DNA of 64,000 bases, taken from an uncultured Christensenella sp. GTDB lineage: Bacteria > Bacillota > Clostridia > Christensenellales > UBA1242. Shown piece by piece: positions 17,063-26,483 of this stretch. The notes beneath the pieces were generated by a model. The model was not told where the DNA came from. It saw only the letters and a list, made by a program, of their open reading frames with translations, and searched no databases. The position numbers and the translations under genes are program-made. The DNA lies in contig CAJTYR010000006.1 of assembly GCA_910584295.1 (NCBI GenBank), positions 22,585-86,584 on the forward strand, read 5' to 3'. Positions within the stretch are counted from its first letter, which is position 1; each line of letters opens with the position of its first letter.

Positions 17063-18458
17063 CATCTTTATCATCATCCTTTTTTTCTTGCTTATCCTTT
17101 TTAATTTCATCCAGATAAACAATCTTAAGGTTGACCATTTCAATCTTATGGTCTTCCAGTTTGGTAACAGTGAAGATCATGTTGATTCTATGCTCTGTCA
17201 AATTTCCTTCATCATCAATTATTTCATCAATGGTGAAATATTCATATACCTTACCATTTTCTGGCACATCTTCTGAAAGTCCAAACAAGAAAGCATTGAC
17301 AGACTGATAAGGATTCTCTGGAAGATTTTCAATCTCAAGTTTTTCAAACAAATCTTCAATTGCCATGTCAGCATCAATATTAAATTCATGCTCACCAACT
17401 TCTTCAAAGCTTGGTTCTTTTTCGTCTATGTCAGTCTCATCATAAATCTCACCAAAAACGGTCTCGGTGCAATCTTCCATTGTCACAACACCAGACACAC
17501 CACCATTCTCATCCAAAACGATTGCGAGATGTTTTTTCACTTTTTGCATTTCTTTGATAAGCGTGTCAACATTTGTGTTCTCCGCTGTAAACAATGGCTT
17601 ATGCATCATATCTTTAAGACTACTTTTTTTGTTGTTGATTTTTACACTGAAATAATCTTTAATATTCAAAACACCAACAACGTTGTCTGTACTCTCGCTG
17701 TAAACTGGCATTCTGCTGTATTGGTTTTCAATAAACTTCTTTTCAATGTCAGCATCCGTCGAATTGATATCCAAAAAGACAACATCAACTCTGTGCGTCA
17801 TAATGTCATGAGCAGTAACCTCTTTGATTTTGATTGCCCCTTGAATGATGTCACTTTCGCTGTCTTCAAGCACACCTTCTTCTTGCATTGTATCAATGAT
17901 TGATTCAAGCTCATCTTCAGTGAAGGTTGTGTTTTGCTCATTTTCTGCTTCTTTTTTTCTTGTGCAAAGTTTTTGAAGTCCATAAAAACAAATAACAATT
18001 GGATAAAGCAGTTTCATCAAGAAATACATAATTCCTGCAACTTTAACCGCAAACTTTTCAGGTTGTGCTTTTGCAAGACTTTTTGGCAAAATTTCCCCAG
18101 TAATCAAAATGATGATGGTCATAACAACTGTGTTCATGACATTGAGCAAAGTTGGATTTTGAATAAATTGAGAAAGTAAAAATGCGCAGATTGTGGTTGA
18201 AAGAATGTTGACAATATTATTTCCAACGAGAATTGTCGTAAGCACACGATCAGAGTGCTCAGCAATGTAGAGAGCTTTTCTTGCTCCTTTAACTTTGTTT
18301 TCTGCCATGCTTCGAATTCTCAAAACATTCATAAAAGAAAAAGCCGTTTCACTCGCTGAAAAAAATGAAGAGCAGAGAAGTAGAATAACTATTGCAACGA
18401 TTAAAACCGCATGAACAGATGTAAATTGTGTAGCCAAAAGCATACTGGGGTGAATCAC
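17055..18458 (-). CDS. CNNM/hemolysin-family membrane protein (DUF21-CBS-CorC)
   Basis: 467 aa. The N-terminal DUF21 domain has four hydrophobic helices (about residues 15-165) and the FFSASETAFSFMNVLRIRSMA motif typical of CNNM/CorB proteins. Paired CBS domains (about 205-330, with MTHRVDVVFLDIN) and a CorC/HlyC domain (about 340-430) follow. These proteins export or regulate Mg2+ across the membrane. It starts with GTG, 9 nt after AAGGAG. The very charged lysine/aspartate tail is normal for the family. Confidence 0.9.
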   Translation of the reverse strand: MIHPSMLLATQFTSVHAVLIVAIVILLLCSSFFSASETAFSFMNVLRIRSMAENKVKGARKALYIAEHSDRVLTTILVGNNIVNILSTTICAFLLSQFIQNPTLLNVMNTVVMTIIILITGEILPKSLAKAQPEKFAVKVAGIMYFLMKLLYPIVICFYGLQKLCTRKKEAENEQNTTFTEDELESIIDTMQEEGVLEDSESDIIQGAIKIKEVTAHDIMTHRVDVVFLDINSTDADIEKKFIENQYSRMPVYSESTDNVVGVLNIKDYFSVKINNKKSSLKDMMHKPLFTAENTNVDTLIKEMQKVKKHLAIVLDENGGVSGVVTMEDCTETVFGEIYDETDIDEKEPSFEEVGEHEFNIDADMAIEDLFEKLEIENLPENPYQSVNAFLFGLSEDVPENGKVYEYFTIDEIIDDEGNLTEHRINMIFTVTKLEDHKIEMVNLKIVYLDEIKKDKQEKKDDDKDEK

Positions 18459-18561
18459 TGTAATTTTCTCCTTAATATAAAATTTATGAGTGCATTATAG
18501 CACAAACTTTCCTTTTTGTCCAGTCTTTACCATAAAAAGCATAAGCTCATGAATTTTCTCT

Positions 18562-18589
18562 TTGATTTTTGATGATGGTATGATAGAAT
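18562..18589 (+). promoter_or_regulatory. Promoter of the radical SAM gene, probable leaderless start
   Basis: TTGATT (18562-18567), 16-nt spacer, TAGAAT (18584-18589). The ATG at 18597 is only 7 nt further on and has no Shine-Dalgarno site. Confidence 0.5.
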
Positions 18590-18596
18590 AATTAAT

Positions 18597-19463
18597 ATGA
18601 AAAAAGAATGTGAAATATCATCAAATTTGTGCAATATCTGTCCTCGCAATTGCAAAATGGATCGAGCTTTCAAAATCGGTTTTTGCGGAGAAACAGAAAC
18701 CCTCAAGATTGCAAAAATAATTGAAAACTTTATGTGGGAAGAGCCTTGCATTTCAGGAAAAAAAGGTGCACTTGCCATATTTTTTTCTGGTTGCAATTTG
18801 CGGTGTGATTATTGTCAAAATTATGAAATCTCTCGCGGTGGAGTTGGTAAGGAATACACCATTGACGAGTTTTGTAAACTTATTGAAGAAAAACAAGCCA
18901 CTCACTCTTCCATCGACCTTGTCACCCCAACTCATTTTTCAAAATCTCTTAAAAAAGCATTTGAAAAAATCAAACCTCATATTCCTGTAGTTTGGAACAC
19001 AAACAGCTATGAAACAGTTGAAAATATTGAAAATGTCAGCAGTTTCGTAGACATTTTCCTCGCAGATTTAAAATATTGTAACGATGAGATTGGAAAAGAT
19101 TTTTCAAAATGCAACGATTATTTTTCACACGCTTTTCCGGCAATAAAAAAAATGTGTCTTCTCAAAAAAGATGTCATGGAAAAAGATTTTATGAAACAAG
19201 GTGTTGTCATAAGACATCTGGTTTTGCCTGACCATATAAAAAACTCCATTCAAGTCTTAAATATCATCAACGACTATTTCCCAAGCCGAAAAGTGAGCAT
19301 CATGAGTCAGTTTACGCCAAATGGCAGAAGCAAACTTAATCGCAAGTTGCGTCCAATCGAATATAAGGCTGTGCTGACCCACATGAACAGCCTCGAAATC
19401 ACAAATGGATATATTCAAGGCTTTGAAAGTGCGGATGAGTGTTTCATCCCAGATTTTGAATAA
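18597..19463 (+). CDS. Radical SAM protein, PflX/PflA-like
   Basis: 288 aa. The radical SAM cluster motif CNLRCDYC lies at about residue 64, binding a 4Fe-4S cluster and S-adenosylmethionine. An N-terminal cysteine group (CNICPRNC) and the FCGETE segment are typical of the PflX-like branch, often annotated as putative pyruvate formate-lyase activating enzyme. The usual length is 290-310. Its substrate protein or metabolite is not known, and no glycyl-radical enzyme gene is nearby. The start is probably leaderless. Confidence 0.88.
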   Translation: MKKECEISSNLCNICPRNCKMDRAFKIGFCGETETLKIAKIIENFMWEEPCISGKKGALAIFFSGCNLRCDYCQNYEISRGGVGKEYTIDEFCKLIEEKQATHSSIDLVTPTHFSKSLKKAFEKIKPHIPVVWNTNSYETVENIENVSSFVDIFLADLKYCNDEIGKDFSKCNDYFSHAFPAIKKMCLLKKDVMEKDFMKQGVVIRHLVLPDHIKNSIQVLNIINDYFPSRKVSIMSQFTPNGRSKLNRKLRPIEYKAVLTHMNSLEITNGYIQGFESADECFIPDFE

Positions 19464-19529
19464 TGGCTCATTTTATTTGACATAAATTGACAAAAATCTT
19501 ATCATATTAAATATAAAAGGAGATATCCC

Positions 19530-19826
19530 ATGACAAAGAAAGCAAAAAATCAAATGATTATGGTTATTTTGTTTAGTTTGCTTGCACTTGCCGTTGCAGT
19601 TTTGCATATTGTTGGCATCATCAAAAAGCTTGACTCTTATCTTTCAATGACATACATGTCATATTTCATTGGACTTGCAATGATGTATCTAGGCGCCTAT
19701 CATAAACAAAAAGAAAGATATAGTTCTATGCGTTGGTGCTATGGCGTAAGCATTGTTCTCATCCTAGTTTCAATCATTTCATTGATTTATGGACTTTGCA
19801 CTGGAGAAATTTCACTTTTCTTATAA
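19530..19826 (+). CDS. Small three-helix membrane protein
   Basis: 98 aa. Hydrophobic segments lie at about residues 9-30, 41-58 and 70-91, with a basic loop between. AAAAGGAG precedes the ATG. It follows the radical SAM gene by 66 nt and ends at a terminator. No family recognised. Confidence 0.6.
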   Translation: MTKKAKNQMIMVILFSLLALAVAVLHIVGIIKKLDSYLSMTYMSYFIGLAMMYLGAYHKQKERYSSMRWCYGVSIVLILVSIISLIYGLCTGEISLFL

Positions 19827-19828
19827 AA

Positions 19829-19858
19829 TAAAGACAACCGATTTGGCTGTCTTTTTTA
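19829..19858 (+). terminator. Rho-independent terminator between convergent genes
   Basis: AAAGACA...TGTCTTT arms around a short loop followed by T residues, between the membrane protein at 19530 and the convergent dehydrogenase gene. Confidence 0.7.
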
Positions 19859-20524
19859 TTATGCTCTATCAATCGTTATATCTGAAACTGCCACACCATC
19901 GCTTAAAATCGCATCATAGACAGTTTTTGCCAGCTTGTCAGCATCCATAAATTTGTCCGTAACATCTTTTGTCCAACAATCTCGATTTTTGTTCCAAAAA
20001 GGAGTGTTAATTCCACCTGGGAAAACTCCCATGACTTTTATATTTGTCCCTTTAAAATAAGCTTTCAAACTTTCAGTAAAGCCTCTTGCTCCCCACTTGC
20101 TGGCACAATACAAAGTTTCATTTGGATTGCCTTTAAGAGCAGCAGTTGACATGATATTGACAATCTTTCCACCCTTTTCTTCCATAAGTGGAAGTGCATA
20201 TGTGGTGTTGAGAATTGTGCCAATCAGCACGCCTTCAAGCACAGTGTCAATCTTCTTACGATTGTTTTCTTTTGGTGGACCAAATCTGCCAACACCAGCA
20301 TTGTTGATAAGGTATTTGATGTTATATTCTTTTGAAAGCTCTTTATAAACATTTTTCAAAAAATTTTCATCAGCCACGCTTCCATAAAAATATTTAATCC
20401 CTGCAACCTCTTTTCTTTTTGTTCTTGAGATTGAAATCACTTGGATTTCATCTTTGAAGAGTTTAGCAATCCCCCCCCCGAGTCCACAGTTTCCGCCAGT
20501 AATCACAACACAATCTTTTTTCAT
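19859..20524 (-). CDS. Short-chain dehydrogenase/reductase with a G-tract in its nucleotide-binding motif
   Basis: 221 aa Rossmann-fold NAD(P)-dependent oxidoreductase. The TGxxxGxG motif is TGGNCGLG (residues 9-16), NNAG is at about 85, and the catalytic Tyr/Lys are in LYCASKW. Substrate unknown. Codons 16-18 are GGG GGG GGG, a nine-G run (20471-20479), so slippage would shift frame just after the cofactor motif. A second nine-G run sits in its promoter spacer (20560-20568). AAGGAGG precedes the ATG. A paralogue at 60006 has no such tracts. Confidence 0.88.
   Translation of the reverse strand: MKKDCVVITGGNCGLGGGIAKLFKDEIQVISISRTKRKEVAGIKYFYGSVADENFLKNVYKELSKEYNIKYLINNAGVGRFGPPKENNRKKIDTVLEGVLIGTILNTTYALPLMEEKGGKIVNIMSTAALKGNPNETLYCASKWGARGFTESLKAYFKGTNIKVMGVFPGGINTPFWNKNRDCWTKDVTDKFMDADKLAKTVYDAILSDGVAVSDITIDRA
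20471..20479. repeat. Nine-G homopolymer in the dehydrogenase coding region
   Basis: Nine C on the plus strand, encoding Gly16-Gly18 on the coding strand. It is in frame at the present length. Confidence 0.85.
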
Positions 20525-20553
20525 TTTAAATCCTCCTTACATAAGAGCATGAT

Positions 20554-20579
20554 ATCATACCCCCCCCCGAAAAAGTCAA
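20554..20579 (-). promoter_or_regulatory. Promoter with a nine-G spacer, possibly phase variable
   Basis: On the minus strand TTGACT (20579-20574) and TATGAT (20559-20554) are separated by 14 nt, nine of which are the G-run at 20560-20568. Changes in tract length would change -35/-10 spacing directly; 17 nt would need twelve G. The dehydrogenase ATG follows 30 nt downstream. Confidence 0.5.
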
Positions 20580-20627
20580 GGGTTTCATAATATTAAAATT
20601 ATATCAAATCATTGCAAAAACACAAAA

Positions 20628-20657
20628 TAAAAAGGATTGAAAAATTCAACCCTTTTT
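20628..20657 (-). terminator. Terminator of the AT-hook membrane protein gene
   Basis: AAAAGGGTTGAA and TTCAATCCTTTT arms on the minus strand followed by T residues, just after the stop codon. Confidence 0.8.
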
Positions 20658-20660
20658 GTT

Positions 20661-23051
20661 TTATGAATTAAGCTTTTTGATCTGTGAAAGCAAATCTTCA
20701 AGTTTTGCATTGATTCCCTCAATGTCAGCATTTGCATCATTTGATGAAATCGCTCTTTGAGCTTCAGCCTGAAGTTTGTCAATCTCTGTCATTAACTGCT
20801 GTCTTTTCAATTGAGAGTTGTCAACAGTGCCATTCATTGCAGCTTCAAGTTCTTGATTCATTGATTGTCTCATTTTCGCAAGTCTTGCTTCCTCTTCAGT
20901 CAACTTTTTGTTGATGTCATCAATTGACTGCTTTTTCGGACGACCTCTTCCCCTTTTTGGCTCTTCAGACACAACATCTTTGACAATTTTCTTTGGTCTG
21001 CCAGCTTTTCGTGCTGCTGTTGGAGATGCAACAACAGGAGTGATAACCAATTTCTTTGGTCTGCCAACACTGTTCTTTGGCGCAGCAGTCGCACTCGTTT
21101 CGGTTGTCTCTTTTCTTGGTCTTCCTCTCTTGCCAGGAACTTTTGGTTCTGCAGGAGCGACATCAACCTTTCTTGGTCTTCCAGCCTTTCTCTTTGGAGC
21201 AGTTTCAACAACATCCGCTTCTTCAACTTCTGGAGTTTCCTCTTCAAAAGAATAATTTTCAAGTTCCGCTGTTGCAGGTTCAACAGGTTGTACTTGTTCT
21301 TCCTCAGAATCAACCTCTTGTTGAGAATTATTGTCTTCTTCCGATTTTGTGTTTACAACTTCAATTTCATTGTCAACATCAAGATCCTTGACAATATTTT
21401 CAGCAACACCATAAATATCATCTTTTTGCGACACATCTGTCATGAAATCGAAAGTGTCAAAGGAATCAAAATCAACAACATGTTTTTCTTCCTTTTTTTC
21501 CTCTTTAGATTCAGCACTTTCTGAAATCAACTGCCCATCTTGAGAATAAACATTTCCTTTCTCATCATGGAAATTTCCTTGAGGATCATAGAATGTTCCA
21601 TTTGGATAAACATAGTTTCCATTTTCATCATAAGTGCCTTCTGCAGAAGCAGTTTCTTGAGTTTGTGCTTCGCCTGAAACGACTTCAGGACGATTTTTAA
21701 GTTTGATTTCAAGTTCGGTGATTGTTTCTTTATCTTTTGCGTTTTCTTCTTTCAATGCTTTGATCTTGTCACCAAACGCACGCCCAACAACAAGTTCTGC
21801 ACTGTGACAGAATTTATCAAAGAATGTTTTGTATTCCCCAAGCATTGCCTCTTCAACACCAAGACGATATTGTTCAAGTTCATCATTAAGCTTTTTGATT
21901 TCCTCTTCACACTCGCCTTTTTCAAGAAGATATTTTGCTCTTTGTTGTTCAAACTCTTGTTCAAGTTGCTCTTGCTTTGCAGCCTCTTGAGTTTGTTGTT
22001 TACGATAATAGTTACTTTCGATTCTGTTTGTTGTTTCTTCTTGCATTTGACGGAGTCTTTGAATATTTTCTTTTGACGCCTGAATTTTTGTTTGAGAATC
22101 TTTTTGAATGTTATCAAAGTTTTTTCTTCTTGATTCAAGTTCTGCTTCAAGTTGAGAGACCTGAACCAAAATCTTTTCTCTCTTATTCAAAAACTTTTCA
22201 CTTTCTCTCATTGCTCTGTCAAGCACAATTGAACCATCAACACCAGTTTCGGAGAAATCATAAGAAATATATTCAATATGTTCTTCTTTTGCCTTGTTAA
22301 ACTCTTCCTTTTCTTTTCTTGCTTTATAGTCCAAGAATTCACGAAGAACTGGTTGTCCTTTTTCAATTTCTTGAGGAGTAAACAAAATTTGATAATCAAT
22401 GTAAGATGGCAAATCAACACAAGCGTTATCCATAAATCTTCCAAACAGACCAACATTTTGATAGAGTGTGTTTAAAATTGCATTTTTTCTTGCACGTAAG
22501 AAAACAATAAACACAAGACCAACAATGCAAACAAGCAGAGCAAGCAAAAGTGCCATAACAACAGCTTGACCATTCAAAACGTTTGCTTCAAGTGCTTGAC
22601 AAATCAAAATGAAAGTCGCTGACAAGATTGCCCAGAACACTGTAAAAAGCGTAAGGTTTTTGATGTTGGCATTGTAAGAACTTGTCTTAAGAGGCTTTTC
22701 AATCAAGTTTTCAACAGACAAATAATCTGAAGGAGAGCCTTCCCTAAACAATATGTATTGTTGCCAATAATAACAAACTCTTTTTGGTGCTTTTGCTTTG
22801 AAAAGTTGATTGAGGTCACGAATGTTGTCTTCAGTGACATTCTTCTTCTCAAAAAGCCAATAATTTATTTTGTCCAAACAACGATTGAGAGATGCCTCAT
22901 AAGACACTGCAGACTTAACCACAAAGAAAATAACAAGCAGTGCTTCAACCGCCAAACCAATCACAAACAACATGTCAAGTCCAACTTGACGAGAAGCTGA
23001 TGAAAAGAAATCAACCACGTTGTTTACAATGCTACCAAGTGTTGAAAACAT
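20661..23051 (-). CDS. Membrane-anchored coiled-coil protein with five AT-hooks
   Basis: 796 aa from the ATG at 23051, chosen because AGGAGG lies 4 nt upstream; the longer frame from 23126 has no site. Helices lie at about 27-48, 128-150 and 160-182. A charged coiled coil follows (about 260-450). Next is a tyrosine/glycine-rich stretch with repeated Y-D-x-x-G-N units (about 490-525), an acidic linker, and five AT-hook cores GRPRK, GRPRK, GRPKK, GRPKK and GRPKK between about 625 and 705. A last coiled coil closes the protein. AT-hooks bind the minor groove of AT-rich DNA. Tethering the nucleoid to the membrane is an inference. Confidence 0.8.
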   Translation of the reverse strand: MFSTLGSIVNNVVDFFSSASRQVGLDMLFVIGLAVEALLVIFFVVKSAVSYEASLNRCLDKINYWLFEKKNVTEDNIRDLNQLFKAKAPKRVCYYWQQYILFREGSPSDYLSVENLIEKPLKTSSYNANIKNLTLFTVFWAILSATFILICQALEANVLNGQAVVMALLLALLVCIVGLVFIVFLRARKNAILNTLYQNVGLFGRFMDNACVDLPSYIDYQILFTPQEIEKGQPVLREFLDYKARKEKEEFNKAKEEHIEYISYDFSETGVDGSIVLDRAMRESEKFLNKREKILVQVSQLEAELESRRKNFDNIQKDSQTKIQASKENIQRLRQMQEETTNRIESNYYRKQQTQEAAKQEQLEQEFEQQRAKYLLEKGECEEEIKKLNDELEQYRLGVEEAMLGEYKTFFDKFCHSAELVVGRAFGDKIKALKEENAKDKETITELEIKLKNRPEVVSGEAQTQETASAEGTYDENGNYVYPNGTFYDPQGNFHDEKGNVYSQDGQLISESAESKEEKKEEKHVVDFDSFDTFDFMTDVSQKDDIYGVAENIVKDLDVDNEIEVVNTKSEEDNNSQQEVDSEEEQVQPVEPATAELENYSFEEETPEVEEADVVETAPKRKAGRPRKVDVAPAEPKVPGKRGRPRKETTETSATAAPKNSVGRPKKLVITPVVASPTAARKAGRPKKIVKDVVSEEPKRGRGRPKKQSIDDINKKLTEEEARLAKMRQSMNQELEAAMNGTVDNSQLKRQQLMTEIDKLQAEAQRAISSNDANADIEGINAKLEDLLSQIKKLNS

Positions 23052-23147
23052 AAAACCTCCTATGTACGTTAGTAGTATATCACAAGTAAAAAAATAATTA
23101 CTAATATTTTTTAAATATTTTTCCAAATATTTTTTTGCCTGAAAAAT

Positions 23148-23185
23148 AAAGGAGAAAAACCCATCGAGAATTATCTCCTTTTTTT
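23148..23185 (-). terminator. Terminator of the addBA operon
   Basis: AAAGGAGA and TCTCCTTT arms around a loop of about 18 nt, with a T-run on the minus-strand side after the addA stop. Confidence 0.65.
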
Positions 23186-23189
23186 ATAT

Positions 23190-26100
23190 TTATAATGAAA
23201 TTTTTATTAATTTTGCATGTTTTAGGGACAATAAATATGTTTTTTTAACTTTAAGCCCCAAACTATTTTCAAGTGCAATTTTATATAATTTTAATTGATT
23301 TTTATATTTATTTATTAAATATTCATCATTTTTGCTTTGAGAATATTTATAATCAATCAAAATTATTTCGTTATTTTTTATGGAATAAAAATCAATAATT
23401 CCTTGCACCAAAATTTCATCTTCAAAATGCACATCATCCAACAAATTGCAAATTTTCTCTTTCATAATAAATTGCTTTTCTTTAAAGACTTTCATACCAC
23501 TTGAAAGTTGTTTAAGCAAAAGTATGTTTTTATATAAAATATCTTTTTCAACAAGTTTTTCTGACTCCGCAAGAATGTTTTTATTTTTTGTAATCTCCTC
23601 GTCCAAATCTTCAATTGTTTCAATTTGTTCAAAGTCCAAAACCTTAAGCATAAGGTGATATGCATTTCCCTTTTCAACACTGCTATCTCCAAACTTGAAG
23701 TTTTCATTAGAATATTGTTCTGTCAAATCTTCAAGTTGGCGTTTGTTTAAGCTTGTTACACTTTCTTTAAGTTTGAAATTAAGTTTATCATCAATTTTAT
23801 ACTTATAGTCAAGATATTGTTTAATCCTTTCATACAAGTTTTCATCAACTTCAGCAAATGCTTCTCTTTCAACTTTTTGAAGAGAAAGTTCTTCCACCGC
23901 TTCAATCAATCTGACCTCAAGATCATCGTCTTCGTATGCAGCATTTTCAGCAAATGCCTTCTTTACATTTTGCAATGCGAAAAAAATCAAATCAAAATAA
24001 CTATCACAATCAAAAATGGAATAGCGCTTAAGCATGTTTTCCGTTTCCTTTCCAAAAAGATACAATCTGTTTTTGGCACGAGTGAGAGCCACATAGAATA
24101 TCATAAGCTCTTCAACAAAGTCTTTCTTTTTCTCACTTTGAGAAATCGCTTTCATCCTCACGGACACAAGCTCTTGATTTTTTTCCATGTCATACTTTTT
24201 AACTGCAAAACCAAAATCTTCGTTGATTTCAACAAGCCCATTTTTTTGCGCACCTTTCAAACTCTTGTCGCATCCACACAAGAAAACAATAGGATATTCA
24301 AGTCCCTTGCTGTTGTGAATAGTTGTCAAAATGACTGCATCAGTTACTCCTGTTGTTTCAGAAACCACTGAAATATCAACCTTCTCAAAGAAACTCAAAA
24401 GACCTGCCACATCAAATTCAAACTTGCTCTCAACAATCGTGTTGAGAAATTTATTAACAAAATTATTTTTCCTTTGATAATCAGATAAGCTATTGAGATA
24501 TGCCCAAAAATTCGTTTTATCAAAAAGTTTACAGAAAGCATCTCTTATACCAAAAAACTCACAATCAAATCTGAAGTCAGACATTAAATCATTAAACTTC
24601 TGAAATTTTTCATTTGTAAGCACAATTTGACAAAGAAGCCTCTCATCATTGCCTTTGATGCTTGCAATTTCCTCAAGCGTCATCCCAATGATTGGAGATT
24701 TCAAGACCGAAAGCATTGCAACATCATCATCAAAAACAAGTGACAATTTCAACCAATTTAGGAATATCTTCATCAAAGGGTCATCAAAAAGGTGATTTCT
24801 GGAATTCGAGATAACAGGTATTTCATTCTCTTGCAAAAATTGCTCAAGTTCATCAAACAACCCTCCACTTCGGCTTCTAAACAAAATTGCAATGTCTGAA
24901 AAACGACATTTACGCATCTGTCCATTCTCAAAGATTTCAGACTTCATAACTTCAAGAATTCGATTTTTTATTGCAAGAAGTTGTTTTTTGTTTGCTTCAT
25001 TCTTAAATGGTTCGTCACCCATAACGCTGTAAATTTCTGGCAAGTTTTTTTCTTCAGGCTTGTCTTCTCTGACAACATCGATGTTGACAGCTTTTTCCTT
25101 TTCCTCTCCAAATTCACCTTTTCCTTCAAGCATAGAAGTGTTGAAATAATCCACACCTGATGTTTTTTGAGTCATGCATACTTTGAAAATGTCATTGACA
25201 AATTTCAAAATTCTTTGACTGCTTCTGAAATTGGATTTAAGTGAGTTCAAAGCGGAGTTTTCATCCTTTTCAAACTCTTCCATATCTTTCAGAAAGATTT
25301 CACAACTTGCAAGTCTGAAACCATAAATCCCCTGTTTAACATCTCCCACAGCAACAAAATTGCTGTTTTTGGCAATGTTTTTGACAATCTTTTCTTGAAT
25401 TTTGTTTGTGTCTTGATATTCATCTATGAAAACATATTTAATTCCAGCAAAAAGATTTTCTTTTTCCGAGAGTTTCAACATAAAACTTTCAAGATCAGAA
25501 AAACTCAAAACATTTTGCATTTTCTTTATTTGAGATTTTTCCTTATCAAACTCAATAAAAAGCTTCAAAAGCAAAGTTTCAATTGTTGCGAACTTTTGAT
25601 TTTCAACATTGTCCATGTCGTCCAAATTCAATGCCTTAAGTCCATCCAAAACCTTGTTTATGCTTTTTTTAATTTTTCCTAGAGCATCGACAATTTCCTC
25701 TCCAACCTCCTTCTTTTTAGGCAAATATGGGAATTTGAAGATTGAAATCAGATTTGACATTTCAAAAATATCTTTACTTGAAAGAATTGGAGAAAGAGCA
25801 TTTCGAAGTGCAAACTCAAAATCTTCAACATGAAAATATTCAACTTCTGCAAGCTTCATTTCAATTTCATTTTTTGCTTCTTCAAACAAAAATTTCAGAG
25901 CCTTTGAAAAATATTCATCAGGGCAATCAAGATTGCTTTGCAAAAACTTTTCTTTGTCTGCAACCGCACCCACAAGATTTTCAAGCTCAAGCAATATCTT
26001 TCTTATTTGAATTTTGTCATTTTTATAAAATCTCATAAGATTTAGAAAATCTTCTGAATTTGTTCTTGAAAAGATTTTTAATGCATTTTCAAAGGCTTCT

Positions 26101-26483
26101 TGTGAAATCTTTTCAGTTTGATTTTCGTCTGCAACAGAAAAATTGCTTTTTAACCCCAGCAAATTTGCATATTTTTTGAGCATTTTTTCGCAATAAGCAT
26201 GAATTGTCGAGATGTTTGCAACTGACAATGCATCAATTTGTTCTTGCATATATGGATCGTTTCCCATTTGTTTCAAACTTTTTTGCAATCTTTCTTTCAT
26301 CTCTGATGCAGCAGCCTTTGTGAAAGTTAACACAACAAAATCCCTGACTGGGACTCTGTCCTCACAGATGAGTTTTGTAAGGTATTTAATGACGACATAG
26401 GTCTTGCCACTGCCTGCAGAGGCACTGACCAGCATTCTTTTTTTGTCATTTTTTAAAACTCTCTCTTGCTCTTCAATTTTCAC
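23190..26483 (-). CDS. addA: ATP-dependent helicase/nuclease subunit A
   Basis: 1097 aa, a UvrD-type helicase fused to a RecB-family nuclease. With AddB it resects double-strand breaks for recombination. Walker A is SASAGSGKT (about residue 20), the DExx-type motif is FIDEYQDTN (about 365), and the C-terminal nuclease motif is ILIDYKYSQ (about 1050). Start: a GTG at 26483, 8 nt after AAGGA, overlapping the addB stop (TGA 26475-26473). An upstream frame reaches an ATG at 26507 inside addB, but the GTG fits better. Slightly shorter than the usual 1200 residues. Confidence 0.92.
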   Translation of the reverse strand: MKIEEQERVLKNDKKRMLVSASAGSGKTYVVIKYLTKLICEDRVPVRDFVVLTFTKAAASEMKERLQKSLKQMGNDPYMQEQIDALSVANISTIHAYCEKMLKKYANLLGLKSNFSVADENQTEKISQEAFENALKIFSRTNSEDFLNLMRFYKNDKIQIRKILLELENLVGAVADKEKFLQSNLDCPDEYFSKALKFLFEEAKNEIEMKLAEVEYFHVEDFEFALRNALSPILSSKDIFEMSNLISIFKFPYLPKKKEVGEEIVDALGKIKKSINKVLDGLKALNLDDMDNVENQKFATIETLLLKLFIEFDKEKSQIKKMQNVLSFSDLESFMLKLSEKENLFAGIKYVFIDEYQDTNKIQEKIVKNIAKNSNFVAVGDVKQGIYGFRLASCEIFLKDMEEFEKDENSALNSLKSNFRSSQRILKFVNDIFKVCMTQKTSGVDYFNTSMLEGKGEFGEEKEKAVNIDVVREDKPEEKNLPEIYSVMGDEPFKNEANKKQLLAIKNRILEVMKSEIFENGQMRKCRFSDIAILFRSRSGGLFDELEQFLQENEIPVISNSRNHLFDDPLMKIFLNWLKLSLVFDDDVAMLSVLKSPIIGMTLEEIASIKGNDERLLCQIVLTNEKFQKFNDLMSDFRFDCEFFGIRDAFCKLFDKTNFWAYLNSLSDYQRKNNFVNKFLNTIVESKFEFDVAGLLSFFEKVDISVVSETTGVTDAVILTTIHNSKGLEYPIVFLCGCDKSLKGAQKNGLVEINEDFGFAVKKYDMEKNQELVSVRMKAISQSEKKKDFVEELMIFYVALTRAKNRLYLFGKETENMLKRYSIFDCDSYFDLIFFALQNVKKAFAENAAYEDDDLEVRLIEAVEELSLQKVEREAFAEVDENLYERIKQYLDYKYKIDDKLNFKLKESVTSLNKRQLEDLTEQYSNENFKFGDSSVEKGNAYHLMLKVLDFEQIETIEDLDEEITKNKNILAESEKLVEKDILYKNILLLKQLSSGMKVFKEKQFIMKEKICNLLDDVHFEDEILVQGIIDFYSIKNNEIILIDYKYSQSKNDEYLINKYKNQLKLYKIALENSLGLKVKKTYLLSLKHAKLIKISL

